This document shows, in pieces, positions 49,653 to 61,910 of a stretch of DNA of 64,000 nucleotides. The stretch's first letter is position 1; each line of letters opens with the position of its first letter. The position numbers and the translations under genes are program-made. The stretch spans positions 24,235,145 through 24,299,144 of the forward strand of contig VZSR01000520.1 in the NCBI GenBank assembly GCA_013398615.1, written 5' to 3'. The notes under the pieces were generated by a model that made no database searches, was not told where the DNA came from, and saw nothing but the letters and a program-made list of their open reading frames with translations. Source of the DNA: Brachypodius melanocephalos (taxonomy: Eukaryota > Chordata > Aves > Passeriformes > Pycnonotidae).

Positions 49653-52600
49653 AGTAAACATTGTGGTGTGCTATAGAATGTGGCAGCCTTTAGTAACCTC
49701 TAAATTGAATTTTTTACCTTCATCCTTTCTTCTTTCCCTGCATATCAAATCCTTTAAAGGGATTCAAATGTGGAAATCTGAGGTCTGCATGAGAAAGACA
49801 CCATGTGAAGGTGAAATAAACCTCTTATTTTAATTATTTTTATTTAACATCGAACCTATGATGTAACTATTACAGCTGTAAGTCTTCTGAGTGATGTAGA
49901 CGAAATTGTTTCAAGTTATTTTCCTTTTATTGTGTTATTTTGTTTTAGTATTTTATATATGTTTGAGAGGAAAATGGTATCATTCCTTGATTTGAGAACT
50001 CAATCTCTTAGTTTTCTGGCAATACTTTAAAGGTAGAATCATGTATTTCTGAAGTTTGAAAGCATCACATCCAAATATCTAAATTTTCAGGTGAGAGTGT
50101 AGGATATTATTTATCCTCATGTCATGTCTATAGAAATTATTTTGACTTCTGAGCCAGTCAGCATTTATCAACAAAATAGACTGTTTTATGTATTAAATGT
50201 TCTCTTTTAATGCTCAAAGAAGCAGTTGGGGAGCAAAAGCAATGTTTTAGATGTGAATTGCCACAAACTAGAGGCTGTGTGCATGTTGCTCCTAAATAGC
50301 CTTTCCAGTGTCATGAGTAAAGTGGACTTTTTTTGTAATCTATTATTTTTTCAACTGATGCTACCCATCTGGATGAGTATGACCTCAGTCTGATAAGTAT
50401 TTTAAATTAGGGAGTAAGTTGCAGCAGCAGAAATCAGGGTTGCCAAACCTGGGCTTTCTGGGTGTCCTGGCTTTGACAGGACAGAATACTCCTTTATTTT
50501 AACTACTGCTCTCACATTTTGAAGGAAACATATTTTTGGAAGAGGCATACGAGATTTGAGCACTTCAGTTTTCTTCCACAAATTATGTATTATAAGCTCT
50601 TAATGTACACTAAAATAGATAGAATGCATATAGCATGAGGCAAACAAAGAAGCCACCTTTAAGGGTAGTGGGGAGAGGTAGAAACAGAATCTAATTTATC
50701 GGCCCACAGCTGTCCCTGAAGGGTTACTTGTATTGGTGGTGCAAAGGGCTTCTACCTGCTCTTCCATTTAAAGGAAGTGGTATTATTTAAGGAAAGTTAA
50801 AATTTTCAGTGGATGGAGAGAGGCATGGAGGGGAAAAAAAACAATGCAGTTTCAAATTGAGGATTTAGTAGCTGGACATAGTTCCATCATTTCATATATT
50901 TAATTTATTTTATCTGCCACATCATATATAATTCTCGTGGAGGAAAAAAAAGAGGCAATAATTACATCATCCAGGGCATGAGTGTAACATGGTTCATTAG
51001 GCTTCTGATATAATATGCAAATGTTCCCCATTTTTACAGGATGAGAGTTTATTCTCAGGCAATTAAACAGTATTTCAAGGTAGATGTAAAGTGGACTCTG
51101 CTGTACAATCTGTGATCTGTCTGTGCTTCTATAGTAAGCTGTCCTTTGTTACTGAGCTGCCGATCTCTGAGTATCTGGGATTTATTTTTCATTATCCTCT
51201 TCTGGGATATATACCTGAATACTTAATCTTCCTTTTTGTGCATACATTCTAATGAAGAAAAGAATTTTAAGGAAGGAAAAAATCTTATTCTTAGACAACA
51301 ACATCAGTAGTCTATCTAGATTAATGTTTCTCCTTAAAAAAGAGCTGGGTAACCATTTAATGTCTGTTCACCCTATCTGATGTAATAACCCTGCCCCTCC
51401 AGCCATCTAGTGCTATAGTTCTTGTTCCTTTAGCTGTAAGGGGTGTGGGGGCTCAGGAAGGGTTTTTGACTTTTTTTCCTCCTGTTTGGCTGCTTAGCTT
51501 AATGCTAAGTAGGATTGTATTATTTATGTGTCAGTATATTGAAACAATGCTTGATGAAAGAGTGTTTCATTGTATAAGAATTCCCCATAAGCAGATTTAA
51601 CTGTATAATACAGGTGTATTTTATGACTTCTTCAGTTCTCCTTACATAGAAACCTGCTAACACGTTCTGATCAAACATTCATGAAATCACATCAAAAGAA
51701 ATTCAGTTTCATTAATTAAGGTTGCTTTTTGCTGCCCTTGAAGAAGTCCATATGTATAAACAAGCTCCCATAAATAGCTTGCAGGTTCATGTGAAGTATG
51801 GGTGATAAACCTACAATAAAACACTAGACATTATACTTTGTATGTGCGCAAGCAATCTTCTGAATAGGCTTTAAGGTATTTGGGAAATTATTTGAGAGGT
51901 ACTTACATCGTATAAATACAACTGCGATTTTTTTTCTTCCCCCTAATGTGTTGGTCTTCTTGTGTTAATCATTCATTTTAAAAGCTTAGTTCTGAATTTC
52001 TCCCCCAGTACTGCACAGCATTTTAATAATTTTAATTTAGTATTTCAGGAAGGTCCTTTACTCTGCCCTGTATTTATCACAGCTTTTCTTAGAAGTCTGT
52101 AAAGGCTGATGAGTTTGTTTTCTTATGCCTATTGTGTAGTGATCGCTACAAGTTGAGCTTGCAAATGAGAACTCAGATAACTCCATATAATATTTTCAGA
52201 GTCAATTACTTCATGGAAATATCTTGAGCAATTGGAAAGTAACAGATAGTTTTCTCCATTATTTTAGAAATATCTGTGTTGTTATAATACAGATCAAATC
52301 TGCAATGAACATTATGCATTATTCAAGAAATGACCAGGCATTCTCAGCAGTGTTTCAGCTAAATAACTGATGATTGTAACCTTTAAAGAAATCTCATTGT
52401 GGTGACTATTGGTAAATCATTTCTCCATTCATAGTAATCTTTATTTAGAGGCGATCTAAAAACCATTATATCTTTTATTAATCTTAAAAGCAATAGCCAA
52501 TGATCTGACATTTGCTAAAAATGGAAGAAAAATTTCCATCCTCTAATACAGCAGACTTCAGTCATTTTTCTTTTGGTACGTTGTCTAAGGCTTTCTATGT

Positions 52601-55079
52601 GTAGGAAATCCCAGTCTTTATAAGCAAATACACGCAGAGCTTATAGTAGATGAGTTTAAAGACAGTTCTTAAGGACCAGGGTCTACATGGAAGAAAATAA
52701 CCAAGATGTTATTTATAGTCCGTAGGTCTAAAGTTTTCAGTCTTTGATAGTGCATATGATGTGTTGTCAATGACACTACTACTCTCCTCTGTTTCCATCT
52801 GTCCAAAAGTCTTTCTTCCACTTCTGGGGTATGTTCTGAGGACAACAGTAAATGCTTACTTACAGCTTATCAATTTTTTGAACTAAAACGTGAGTTTTCG
52901 GAAAGTTGTCTGGAAATAGAAGTGTTTGCATAGGATGTGCTGTGTGTTCAGCCAGGAAGTGTTGCTTTATGTGACACAGAACTTGAAATCCTCATGTGCA
53001 TTCTGATACTTGGCCCCGTAGTCCAGTTCCAACATCAAACTCTTGTGAGGACCTTTTTATTTTGGAATATTGTCTTCAAATCATTGACTTTAAATTTCAT
53101 TGTTCTTTTAGCACAAACTGTTTCTCAAAGCATTCAAAAATCATGCAAGTTTTCATGATAATTTCCACTGAGTCGTGGGTCTTTTTGCCAAGCCACTTTT
53201 TTGTTGTTGTTGGGATTTTTGTTTGTTTGTTTTTGATTTTTTTGAATGGAAAGAGGAAGGGAGAGGAGGAGTGTGAGGCACAGTGATGTTCTTCAGTGGG
53301 TTAAATGTGTTTAGCTGGTGTGTCTGCCTTGAATAGAGTTAGCGGCTTTTACAGTTTTTGTTTCTTTTGAAACAGAAATTAAATCCAGTACTCTGTGCCT
53401 AATTTTGCAAATCCTTTCCCTGATAATTTGCCATGATGACATTGAAATAGTTACGATATTTTAATTCTTTTTTTAAAATTCATTGAAGTGAGGTGTTAAT
53501 TTCTGTCTTTGGAGATACAAGTGTTTTTGCAAGGCCACGAGTTTTATTTCCTGTTGAATGATGTGACATGTGGAAACTAGAATATGTAACACAACTTTGG
53601 GCACATCAAACTAGAAGTGGGCTTATAATTTTTGTTTTTCTAACTCAAAGCTTTACATTTTTATGCTACATAAGTAAAAAAAAACCACCTCTTCTGCTAT
53701 AAGAAAAGAGATGCATGAGAGATTGTAGCTGAGGAGTGAAAAAGGACTTCAGTAAATATACTGACTGACTGGTAGGTTGTGTAAAGAATGACACTTTTAG
53801 TTTAGCCATCTCTATTTTTAGTCTTCCATGTTCTGCAATTAGGTAGTTTCACACATTTGTCTTCTGGAATTAATATATATCAGTAGGAGGAGAAATCAGA
53901 TTCTCTCAGAAGTATTTGTGGTGTACTGAAATATTTCTCATCCAAATTGTGCCTGTTCAATGTAAGTAAATGTAGCTCTGAAAAGTTCCTTGCCGTAAAG
54001 CACTCAAAGTTACTTCAAGTCTACATTGGTAGAGAGATTTAACAAAACTTGATAAACACAAGAAGAAAAATCACACTTTTCAACAAACTTGCACATTTTT
54101 CCTTCAAACTAGCGTGTTTTTCAAAGGTTCCGTTCTCAAAATAAACAAAGTATGTAAGTCTAGGCTGAAAATGAACTTGATGTCGTATCATACTGTGGGG
54201 CTTGGGTTGAGGAAATAAGTCCAGCACTTTGAATTCTCTGGGAAAGAAAACAAGCAATAATGATAATTGTAAAGTATGGTAATTGTTATCCCAAATGTCA
54301 AGTGGAATTACTTTCATTAATTTAAATATCTTTTTCTAATAATTTTTGTGCTAGACATGTATGCATTTAGAAGAGATGAATAAGTTGTTCTCTTCTGCAT
54401 GACCTTATTGTGGAAACACTTTAAATAACATTACCTGTTGTTAGCCTTTTACATTTTAAATGGAGTGTTGTCTTCCGAGCAGGAAAGGCAAGACAGTGCA
54501 AGCTTTTCCCTGCTAAAACCCTCAAGGCTTCCAGTAAGACCAGGCTTCTCCTCTGAACCCCTACACAATTCTGTCTTAGGGAAACCATCCATAAGGGCAA
54601 AATAAGAATTATGTTCTTTTAGTGTTTTTGACCTAAGATGTTGTTTTTCAAAGTTTGATGTGGAAAAGTCAATCCGATGAAAACTGGATAATGCAGATGA
54701 ATTGGTGGTATTCCTTGATGTGAAAAGGGTCTCCAAATCCAGATCCTTTGTGCAGGATTTCTGCTCTTGTGCTGGAGAATTCAGATAACCCTGTAATTTA
54801 TTTCTCCCTGCCTTGCAGGCATTGTTCTTATGAGAATCTGATCCCTGTTTGTATACAGGCCACTATCGTGCTCTGACTATGTATCAGTATCAACCACTGA
54901 TTGTAAACATAAAGTTTATCCATTGTAAACCTGTTTAGGTGGCAGTGCAGCCATAGGAAGAGGTGCCTTAGCCTTCGACCTATTACATGAGTTAAAGATT
55001 ATTACTTTTATTTTGAATGTAACAGAAACCCAAATGCTGAAAATTTCAGGAGGTAAAATTTCAGTGGTAAACCATGAAT
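49647..55079 (+). other. NPAS3: NPAS3 intron downstream of the bHLH exon
   Basis: About 5.4 kb of unique AT-rich intron. Only low-complexity stretches such as the T/(TTG)/(GTTT) patch at 53197-53243 stand out. No PAS-A exon and no mobile element was recognised before the LINE piece at 55080. Small open frames (for example 52996-53286) end in low-complexity translations and are not supported. Confidence 0.65.
53197..53243. repeat. T-rich (TTG)n/(GTTT)n low-complexity patch
   Basis: Mixed T-runs with TTG and GTTT units. Simple repeat, no element body attached. Confidence 0.8.
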
Positions 55080-55810
55080 GTTCTCTGAGAATTATTGATG
55101 GTTTTCTGGTATGATAGATATTGGACCCAAAATGAGGTAGCTCTGTTTGAATCTCATTGTTATAGACAAGATGAATTGAATGTGGGACTAAGAGTTGGTG
55201 GTTGCCTGGTGACAAGTGATCATGACCTGATTGACTTCAAATTTGGCAAATGGAGGAGGGTGTCAACCAATATACCTCAGTGTATTTGAGGGACTAATTG
55301 CCTAGTGGGGAAACTTATGGGTGAAACTGATTGTGAGGAAAAATTTTGATGGGAAAAATGAGGATAAAAGCTAGAACTAGAACCCCCGAAGAAAAAAATT
55401 ATGAAATTATAATTTCCTATACACCTGAAAACTTTAAAAATTCCTTTTCTGGAATGACAGAAAATAATCAACTTGAAAAAATATGTATGTGTATTTATAG
55501 AAAACTTAGGGAATTAAAGGGAAATATATAGCAAGATAAACTGGAATATCTAAGGTGCAGAGTGTTCACAAAGACAAGTAGAGACATTAAGAAAAAATCT
55601 AACAAGATTAGAGAAATTCTAGAAAAAACGGATTTATGTGAATTAGAATTGTTAAATAATTCTGGCAACAGTATAGGCTCTTTAGCAGTAAGGTAAAATA
55701 AAACTTCTAATGATGCCAAAAAGGCAGAAGAGCTTGATAAGGTTTATTTAAGTGCTTGCTTGCACAGAATCAATTCTACAAGTCTTTCTAGTTCAGGTTA
55801 CTGATACAAT
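55080..55810 (+). mobile_element. Degenerate CR1-like LINE interior (endonuclease to RT linker)
   Basis: The + strand frame around 55095-55289 reads a C-terminal endonuclease-like motif (GGCLVTSDHDLIDFKF), matching the SDHxLIxF signature of LINE apurinic endonucleases. Some 450 bp further on, about 55718-55800, a KAEELDKVYLSACLH-like frame resembles the KAExLNxFFxSVF segment that precedes the reverse transcriptase in CR1. Stops and indels between them show a long-dead copy. The order and spacing fit one + strand insertion. The exact family (CR1 versus a related older CR1/L3 clade) was not determined. Confidence 0.7.
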
Positions 55811-57820
55811 TTTCAAGATAATCCATACTTTGCAAGTGCTGGTGATGTGAAGTTCATGGTAGTGAGCTGTTTTGGCCTCAAAGCATTATAGGCAGAATAT
55901 TGGGAAATTTCCTCCACTAAAGGGATTCTTATAAGATTGTTATAAGTAGGATTGTTGTATTTCTTCAACAAGAATGGATAAATGGAAAGTAATTTTTATC
56001 AAGCAAATCTAGCTTAAATGTCTGAAATTGCAAGTTCGGTTAACTAGGATGTGCATTGTATACTGAAGTATTTGTAAGGCTTTTGGTGTCCTAGTTCATA
56101 ACAATTAAGGTTTTAAAATACTGTAAGAACTTTATATTGGCGCAACCAAGTTAAACTCATTAGGTGTAAAATTAATTGATCTTGGAAAGTGGATTGAAGT
56201 GGAAGTTACTACTAAGAAAGGAGTTCCTGCTTTTCTGCAGAATCTGCTCTGGGTATGATCATCAAGAAACAGGGAATAAACATGGCTTGAATGCTGATTT
56301 AAAAAATTCAAATTACGATGATGTTTCGATCATAGATGACAATCTATGCAGCTTAGTAAATCAAATCTATTTGTTGCTTTGTTGATGTTGTTGTAGTTAT
56401 TATTATTATTACTATGACTACTACTATTACTACTATTATTATTTTAATGTCGTCATTGCTGTCCTAAATGCTAAAGACTTTGAAAGTAAGAAAGGCATAA
56501 AAAGAGCCTACCTGATCCTTACACTTCTGCTAGCAGAAATGAGTGAGTGATTTACTTTCTCATGGTGCCTTATTTGTATCATAAAAAGTTCTATCCATCA
56601 CTTCTGTGGAGACACAAAACATTTACTGCTGGTAACAAATTAATACTTTTTCTAAAATGTTGTCAATCAGATGTCAGTCCCTAGAAGAGTTGTTTATTGG
56701 TAGAACTCCACCTTGAAACTGAACAATTAAATAGGAAAAGAACCAAATCAAGTAAGTTTTTTAAGAGTAAGGAAACAGAAAAGGCGACTTTAGTGTCTTT
56801 TCTCTGACTCAGGGTAACTATTGTATTTCCATCCTATTACATTGAAAATCATCTTCCTTTCTTTTCTTGTGCAGTTTAATATTGCATATTTATTATGTTC
56901 TTTTAATATAGTTTATTATTCTTAGCCATTTGAGGGGGTTTTTTGAGTCCAGAGCTGAAACCCCAAATATGCAAAATGTCTTCCTCTTGTATTCAGTGTC
57001 CAGGGCTGACTATCTCCTTTTTGTAGTTCTGCATTTTTCTCTACATGTGTGCATCCTTATTGCAGCCTTTGTAATGAAAACAACGTGGTGAAGAATATTA
57101 ATATTTAAAAGACACTCCAAAGTTTTTAACTTTTTGCTTTATTCTTTCTTCCTTCAATGTGCATGTCTTTCTTTGTACAATAGCCCTTAGCATGTCAGTA
57201 AAAATTTGCTTCTAAGTTGAGAACATACTTTCCTCGTTCCTGCTAAAAGGTGGTGGGTGTTGTCATTACAATTCATGGTTGAGAACATTGGTGGTGTTGG
57301 CTGAGTGGGTTTTGGCAAAAGCATGGGCTTCAGACTTGCAGAGGTAAATATATCAGGAGGAGTACTGATGGTTGCTTTGGGTCCAACCTTAGTAGTGATA
57401 CTAAAATCAAACCAGCCAAAACTTTCAAATTAAAACCAAATTAATTTATTTTCACTATAATGATATGGATTTTTATCCAGTTGAAATTTTTATGTAAAAG
57501 TCAGTGCCACAACAGTCCTCTTTTCCAAAGCTCTTAATAAAATGCTTCCATATGATTTTTCCATTAATGTTTTATGTTGCATGGGTTAGCTCCAGGTGGT
57601 CTTTTTTAGAAGCATGACTATCTTAAATTATATGTGCAGTCTGCATAACTTTTTGAAATAACTCACATGATGGGGTTAGCCAATTACAGATGTGCAATGA
57701 ATCCGGTGTGCCAGAAGTGCTTGTTTTGCTTTTGCTTGCAGTGATCAGGAACAGTAATCACTGCTGTAGTTTTTGACATGTAAAATGATAAAAGGCTGTT
57801 GCTATCTGCAGATTGCAATA
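55811..57820 (+). other. NPAS3: NPAS3 intronic sequence
   Basis: Unique AT-rich intron with a trinucleotide microsatellite at 56382-56445. From about 57580 onward the sequence becomes less repetitive and looks enhancer- or exon-flank-like ('GATGTGCAATGAATCCGGTG', 'GTAATCACTGCTGTAG'), leading into the possible alternative exon. Nothing else was recognised. Confidence 0.5.
56382..56445. repeat. TTG/TTA/CTA trinucleotide microsatellite
   Basis: Consecutive, imperfect trinucleotide units (TTG, TTA, CTA, ATT) over about 60 bases. Likely length-variable between individuals. Confidence 0.85.
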
Positions 57821-57867
57821 TCTGAAGGAACTTCTATTTGTCTCTTTATTCACCCTTTTCTGAACAG
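57821..57867 (+). other. Candidate splice acceptor (strong pyrimidine tract plus CAG)
   Basis: The stretch 57832-57860 is mostly C/T and is followed by TGAACAG with AG at 57866-57867. A TATCTGAAG segment about 45 bases upstream could serve as a branch region. By eye it is as good as the acceptor of the known bHLH exon. Whether it is used is unknown. Confidence 0.4.
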
Positions 57868-57920
57868 AAGGAAAGCGTCTTCGCTATGATGAGAGCTTTG
57901 GACAAAGCTTAAAATCGTAG
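57868..57920 (+). CDS. Possible alternative 3' terminal exon of NPAS3 (unproven)
   Basis: The preceding exon ends in phase with one base (G), so splicing to 57868 would read EGKRLRYDESFGQSLKS and then stop at TAG 57918-57920. The result would be a protein ending just after the bHLH domain, without PAS domains. Supporting signs are the strong acceptor, two CpGs in AT-rich surroundings (AGCGTCTTCGC) and no stop before codon 18. Against it, the frame is short enough to arise by chance, and I do not recognise the peptide from any NPAS3 isoform. It could also be a poison exon or a conserved non-coding element with a chance acceptor. Confidence 0.27.
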
Positions 57921-60900
57921 CTCACCATTTTGTGAATGCAAGTTGAGGAATTGGATCTGGTGGTTGGATTTAACAGTTTCAGGATAGCATTGATACCTTA
58001 GTCTCCTCAGCTGGGCACAGAATGTAAGGACACACATAAAGCCCTGCTACATTCAATAGAGCTTAGTTTTCTATTATTGTAGCTTATTGGTTTTCTGGAT
58101 CATCTGAACTTCTACCACGTATCTTCCATTGAATGAATCCTACTTTTAGATCTTGGTGAGGGATATCCATTGCAGGGCTAATAAATACATCTGTATGAAG
58201 AAACAGGTTAAACAACTGATAATGAATGCAGCAGAAACCTAAAAGCACCCCAAACAAACAAATTAGAAAAAACCAAAACAGATTGGGGTGCTTAGAGGGA
58301 ATAAAGCACTGTAACTGAATGAGCTTTTACAATATTTCTTTTACTAAGAGTTATGTCACTCTATATTACAAGGAAAAAATATTACTCGAAGAAAATATTT
58401 TGTCTGAAATGAAAGAAAACACAATTTTTTTTTTAAATAGAAAATCTGTGTTTCCCATCTCATTTGTTTGCAGTTGTATATTTACTAGCATTTTCCAAAG
58501 TCACTGTCTCAATATTTGGACTAAATAATAGAGCCTCAGAAGTGAAGTATATGGATGTGATAATAATACTTATTTTCATGTAATAGTTGTATTAGATCCC
58601 TCTGATCAACAGAGCAAGATTTAGATACTGACGGTAGATCCAGCAGTTTTAAAAACCAAAATGCAGTGATTTTATGTCTATATTATATGCAAGTATAACC
58701 ACAGTCTGACCAAAGTTTGACCACAATATCAACACAGCTTAATTTCTGCAACTGTTCTCTTTGAAGCCAGAGGAAGGAAATCGAGTTTCCACCAAATCCC
58801 TATGCTCTTGTGGTCTCCCATTTCAATCAGGGATATAAAGTAGAATACAATGAATCCATAGTAAAGACTTTCCCAGGACGTTAGAGAGATCAGTAAAAAC
58901 TGTTTTCATTAGCTGTCAGTAATTAAACAACACCCTTCATATAGAGCTTACAATTTAGAGAACATGTAAGCCTCTATATCTGCTCAAGATCACAAGTGAA
59001 ATAAGAATCACTACACAGCTAGGGAACTTGTGTTGTTTTAAAATATCAAGCTCCCTTAAGAAACATAATTTTCTGTTTATTTGCTAGCTTTTAAGCCAAA
59101 ATGAATATTTTTATTTTAAATTTCAAAGGTCTTAGTCTCTGCACTTTCTGTTACTGTGGAAGGAAAGAAAGGCAAGTGTCTCACAAAATACTTGAACAAC
59201 AGTTGTGCCAGAGTTGTCCTCCTGAATGGAGCTGTTAGAAAATTCTTACCTTAATTTCAGGACTTGAACTCATCATTCCCTATAATTCTTACACACAAAG
59301 TTAGCTGAATGCATCTGCACAAGCATGTGTGTGTTGTCACTTTGCATTCTGCTTGAATCCTGTAAAAATTGTTTTTGCTTTGCTTTGCATGGAATGATAC
59401 CACATGCAAGTATAAAATTCTGTGTCCTGTTTCATCAGCTGTAAAGTAGTTAAACACATATTTACAACCATAAAAGGAAGACAGAGAAATGTCTTTGCTC
59501 ATGTTTTAATACATATAGACAATTCCCAGACTTTACCTATAGCAAGCATAATAATATTAACATCACTATACATCTTAAAGAAAACAGCTTGTGCAAAAGT
59601 TAGGAAAACTCAGGAACTGCTTTTTTATTTTCTTTTATATGTACATATTGTATTTCTACAATTATAAGAGCAATTTTACATCTATATATCCCCTTTTAGA
59701 TTTGAATTACTGTGTGTGTGAGCTGTTTCTCATCCTCTTGATGCAGAACAGTGCTGATAATGCTAATAGAGAAATTCAGGCATATACAGATTTAGGGGCA
59801 GCTTTTCAAAAGAGCACAGCACTCCAACTGAAGCCAGATTTCAAAAGATCTCTGATCCCATTCAGCAACAAAATAAGTAGCCGGATTTTCAAAAGATTTC
59901 AGCACTTTGGTAATCTGATCATAAGAAGCAGCTGCTGAGCACACTTGCAAAGCCAAGAGTGACTTTTCAATATCCCATGAGAAGTGTGTGTTAGAGCAGG
60001 GAATAGAGCCCTCTCCCCATGTCCTAAGACCAAGAGTCCAGTTCTTAACCAGTAACACTATCTTCATGTGCTTTGCAAGAATGCTGTATTTAATGAAGGG
60101 AAGTTTAACCCATTTAGAAATTTCACCCAGGTCTATGAGGAGATATTTTTTCAGAACAACATGAAGATTTGCACTCAGGGAATATTGCTAATCCATTTTA
60201 TGTTGAATCTCTGTGTTATATTGTCTTAATTAGGAGTATCTCATAATAAAAAACCCCTCCCTTTAGTAATTTTTAAAGGTTTTGTAGCCCATTGCCAGTC
60301 TTCTAAGTGTCAAAAGAAAAAATATAATAACTAGGTATTCTAAAAAAATCTACAAAAGTCTATAGCATGTGTATTGTATGGCAAGTCCAGGTGTGGTTGA
60401 TCTTTTGTACACTTCCACCTTCCTATAATATTCTGAGTGCATAGTTTTTATTTTTTTATTTCTATTTTAAATGGTTCTTTCTATTCCTTCCTAGAGGTGA
60501 ATAAATGAGGTGTTTAATTTTGTTCTTCTGAAGATAAAATTTTCTTTGTCATCTCTTTAATACTTTAAAACACTATTTTTTCTTTACCTGTATATACCAG
60601 CTGTTTCTACTTATTTCATGTATCAGTGTTGTTGTTTATTCTTCTTGTCCTGCTTTTTGTAGCTGCTGTCTCTCTGGCCTTTTTTTTTTTCTCTGTTTTT
60701 CTTTTGCTCCAGCGTCCTATCCTGAAGATTTAAAGGGCAAGCTTTCCTTCACAAAAGTTACTAAGGAGCTGAGAGGAAAGTTAGCAGCTTACCTAAGCTC
60801 ATCATACATTTGGCTTGAGTTAGTTTCTTCAACATCCTCATGGAGCTTCTGGATTCTCCAACAAACTCATTGGACATAAAGGAACTTTATTTTACATACA

Positions 60901-61339
60901 GGGAGCTATGTTGAGAGGCCATTTGCTATGTAGCTACTCACTCATCACTAGCTTGGAGTCAGCCCAAGAGATGTTCCTTGGGTAGAAGGATCTGGCAAAG
61001 TCCGTGCTCCAACAGCTTTACACCACGTATTTACACTTATTGGCAGTTTTGGTGTATTTTGGTCTCCAGCAGTGATTATGCCAGACAGTGAATATGGCAT
61101 GGGATGATCTGTGAAGATGTCCTTATCTGCCTTGAGAGAGTTCTCATTTTACTTGTCAAACAGGAAGGTGGATTTTGGAGACAGCGTTTGTTCAGTCTGA
61201 GCTGAACTGCACCCAAAGGGTAGATGTGATGGCTGTGAGATGACAGGTCCTGGCAGAGCTGAGCACTCCTAGCACTGCTGTCTTGAGGTACAATGTTGAG
61301 CAGCTCTGATAAGCATCCAGGCTCACTTCTTGCAGACCT
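57921..61339. other. NPAS3: Intronic sequence, nothing further recognised
   Basis: About 3.4 kb of AT-rich intron. The overlapping opposite-strand open frames at about 59591-60067 have no recognisable domain or splice context. Short T-runs occur near 60445-60460 and 60679-60691. The polyadenylation-signal candidate at 58180-58185 is listed separately. Confidence 0.5.
58180..58185 (+). terminator. AATAAA polyadenylation signal candidate
   Basis: An AATAAA hexamer lies 260 bases after the stop of the possible terminal exon. Its distance would suit a short 3' UTR, but the downstream GT-rich element is weak and AATAAA is common by chance in AT-rich DNA. Only meaningful if the candidate exon is real. 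Confidence 0.15.
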
Positions 61340-61910
61340 GAGACAGAACCTCATCCAGTATTTTCTGCATCTATTTGAGACATAGGCTTATCTCTTTGGA
61401 AAGTATCTAATGTTGATGTAAAGCATTTAAATGATAAAGAATCAACTACATCCCTGGACAGATTGTTCCAATGGTTAATTACTGTCACTGTGAAAAAAGT
61501 GTGCCTCATTTGTAGTCTTATTTCAGCTTCAGCATCTAAACACTGGATCTTGTTATGCCTTTTCACTAGATTAATGAGCTGCCTACTGTCAGAAATATCT
61601 TCCACATGTAGGTATTGTGATCCTCTTAACCTTCTTTTCAGTAACTAAATAAATTGAGCTTTCTTAGTTTTTCACTATAGGGAATGACTTTTAGAAGTCT
61701 AATCACTCTTGTAGCTCTTGCTTGAGTTGTATCCAATTTTCTAACATATTTTAAGAATGGAGGAAACCACAGCTGAAAAGAATACTTCAGTAACAGTGTC
61801 ATAAAAACCTAAAGTAAAACTTGCAGTAGCTGTTCCAGTGTGATATTCTTTGGTTTAACCCAGTGACACGTATTTGATAAACGTTTTCATGTAATAGGGA
61901 CATGCCATTT
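61340..61910 (-). mobile_element. Old CR1-like LINE, ORF2 C-terminus
   Basis: Read on the - strand, 61605-61351 encodes the ORF2 C-terminal signature (RHTFFTVTVINHWNNLSRD, then VVDSLSFKCF and a TLDTF), matching the CR1 'FFxxRVxxHWNxLPxxVVxxxSLxxFKxxLD' pattern. Further upstream on that strand, 61780-61650, a frame like ARATRVIRLLKVIPYSEKLR-KLNLF corresponds to the CR1 'QRRATKMI...L.YEERLRELGLF' segment. A frameshift and stops separate the two parts. The 84-residue open frame is therefore retroposon remnant, not a host gene. Divergence suggests an older copy than that at 20115-20442. Confidence 0.85.

Noticed and set aside
59591..60067. Two opposite-strand open frames of 115 and 91 residues
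   Set aside because: They overlap each other, have no family resemblance, and stop or start in AT-rich intron. Chance frames.
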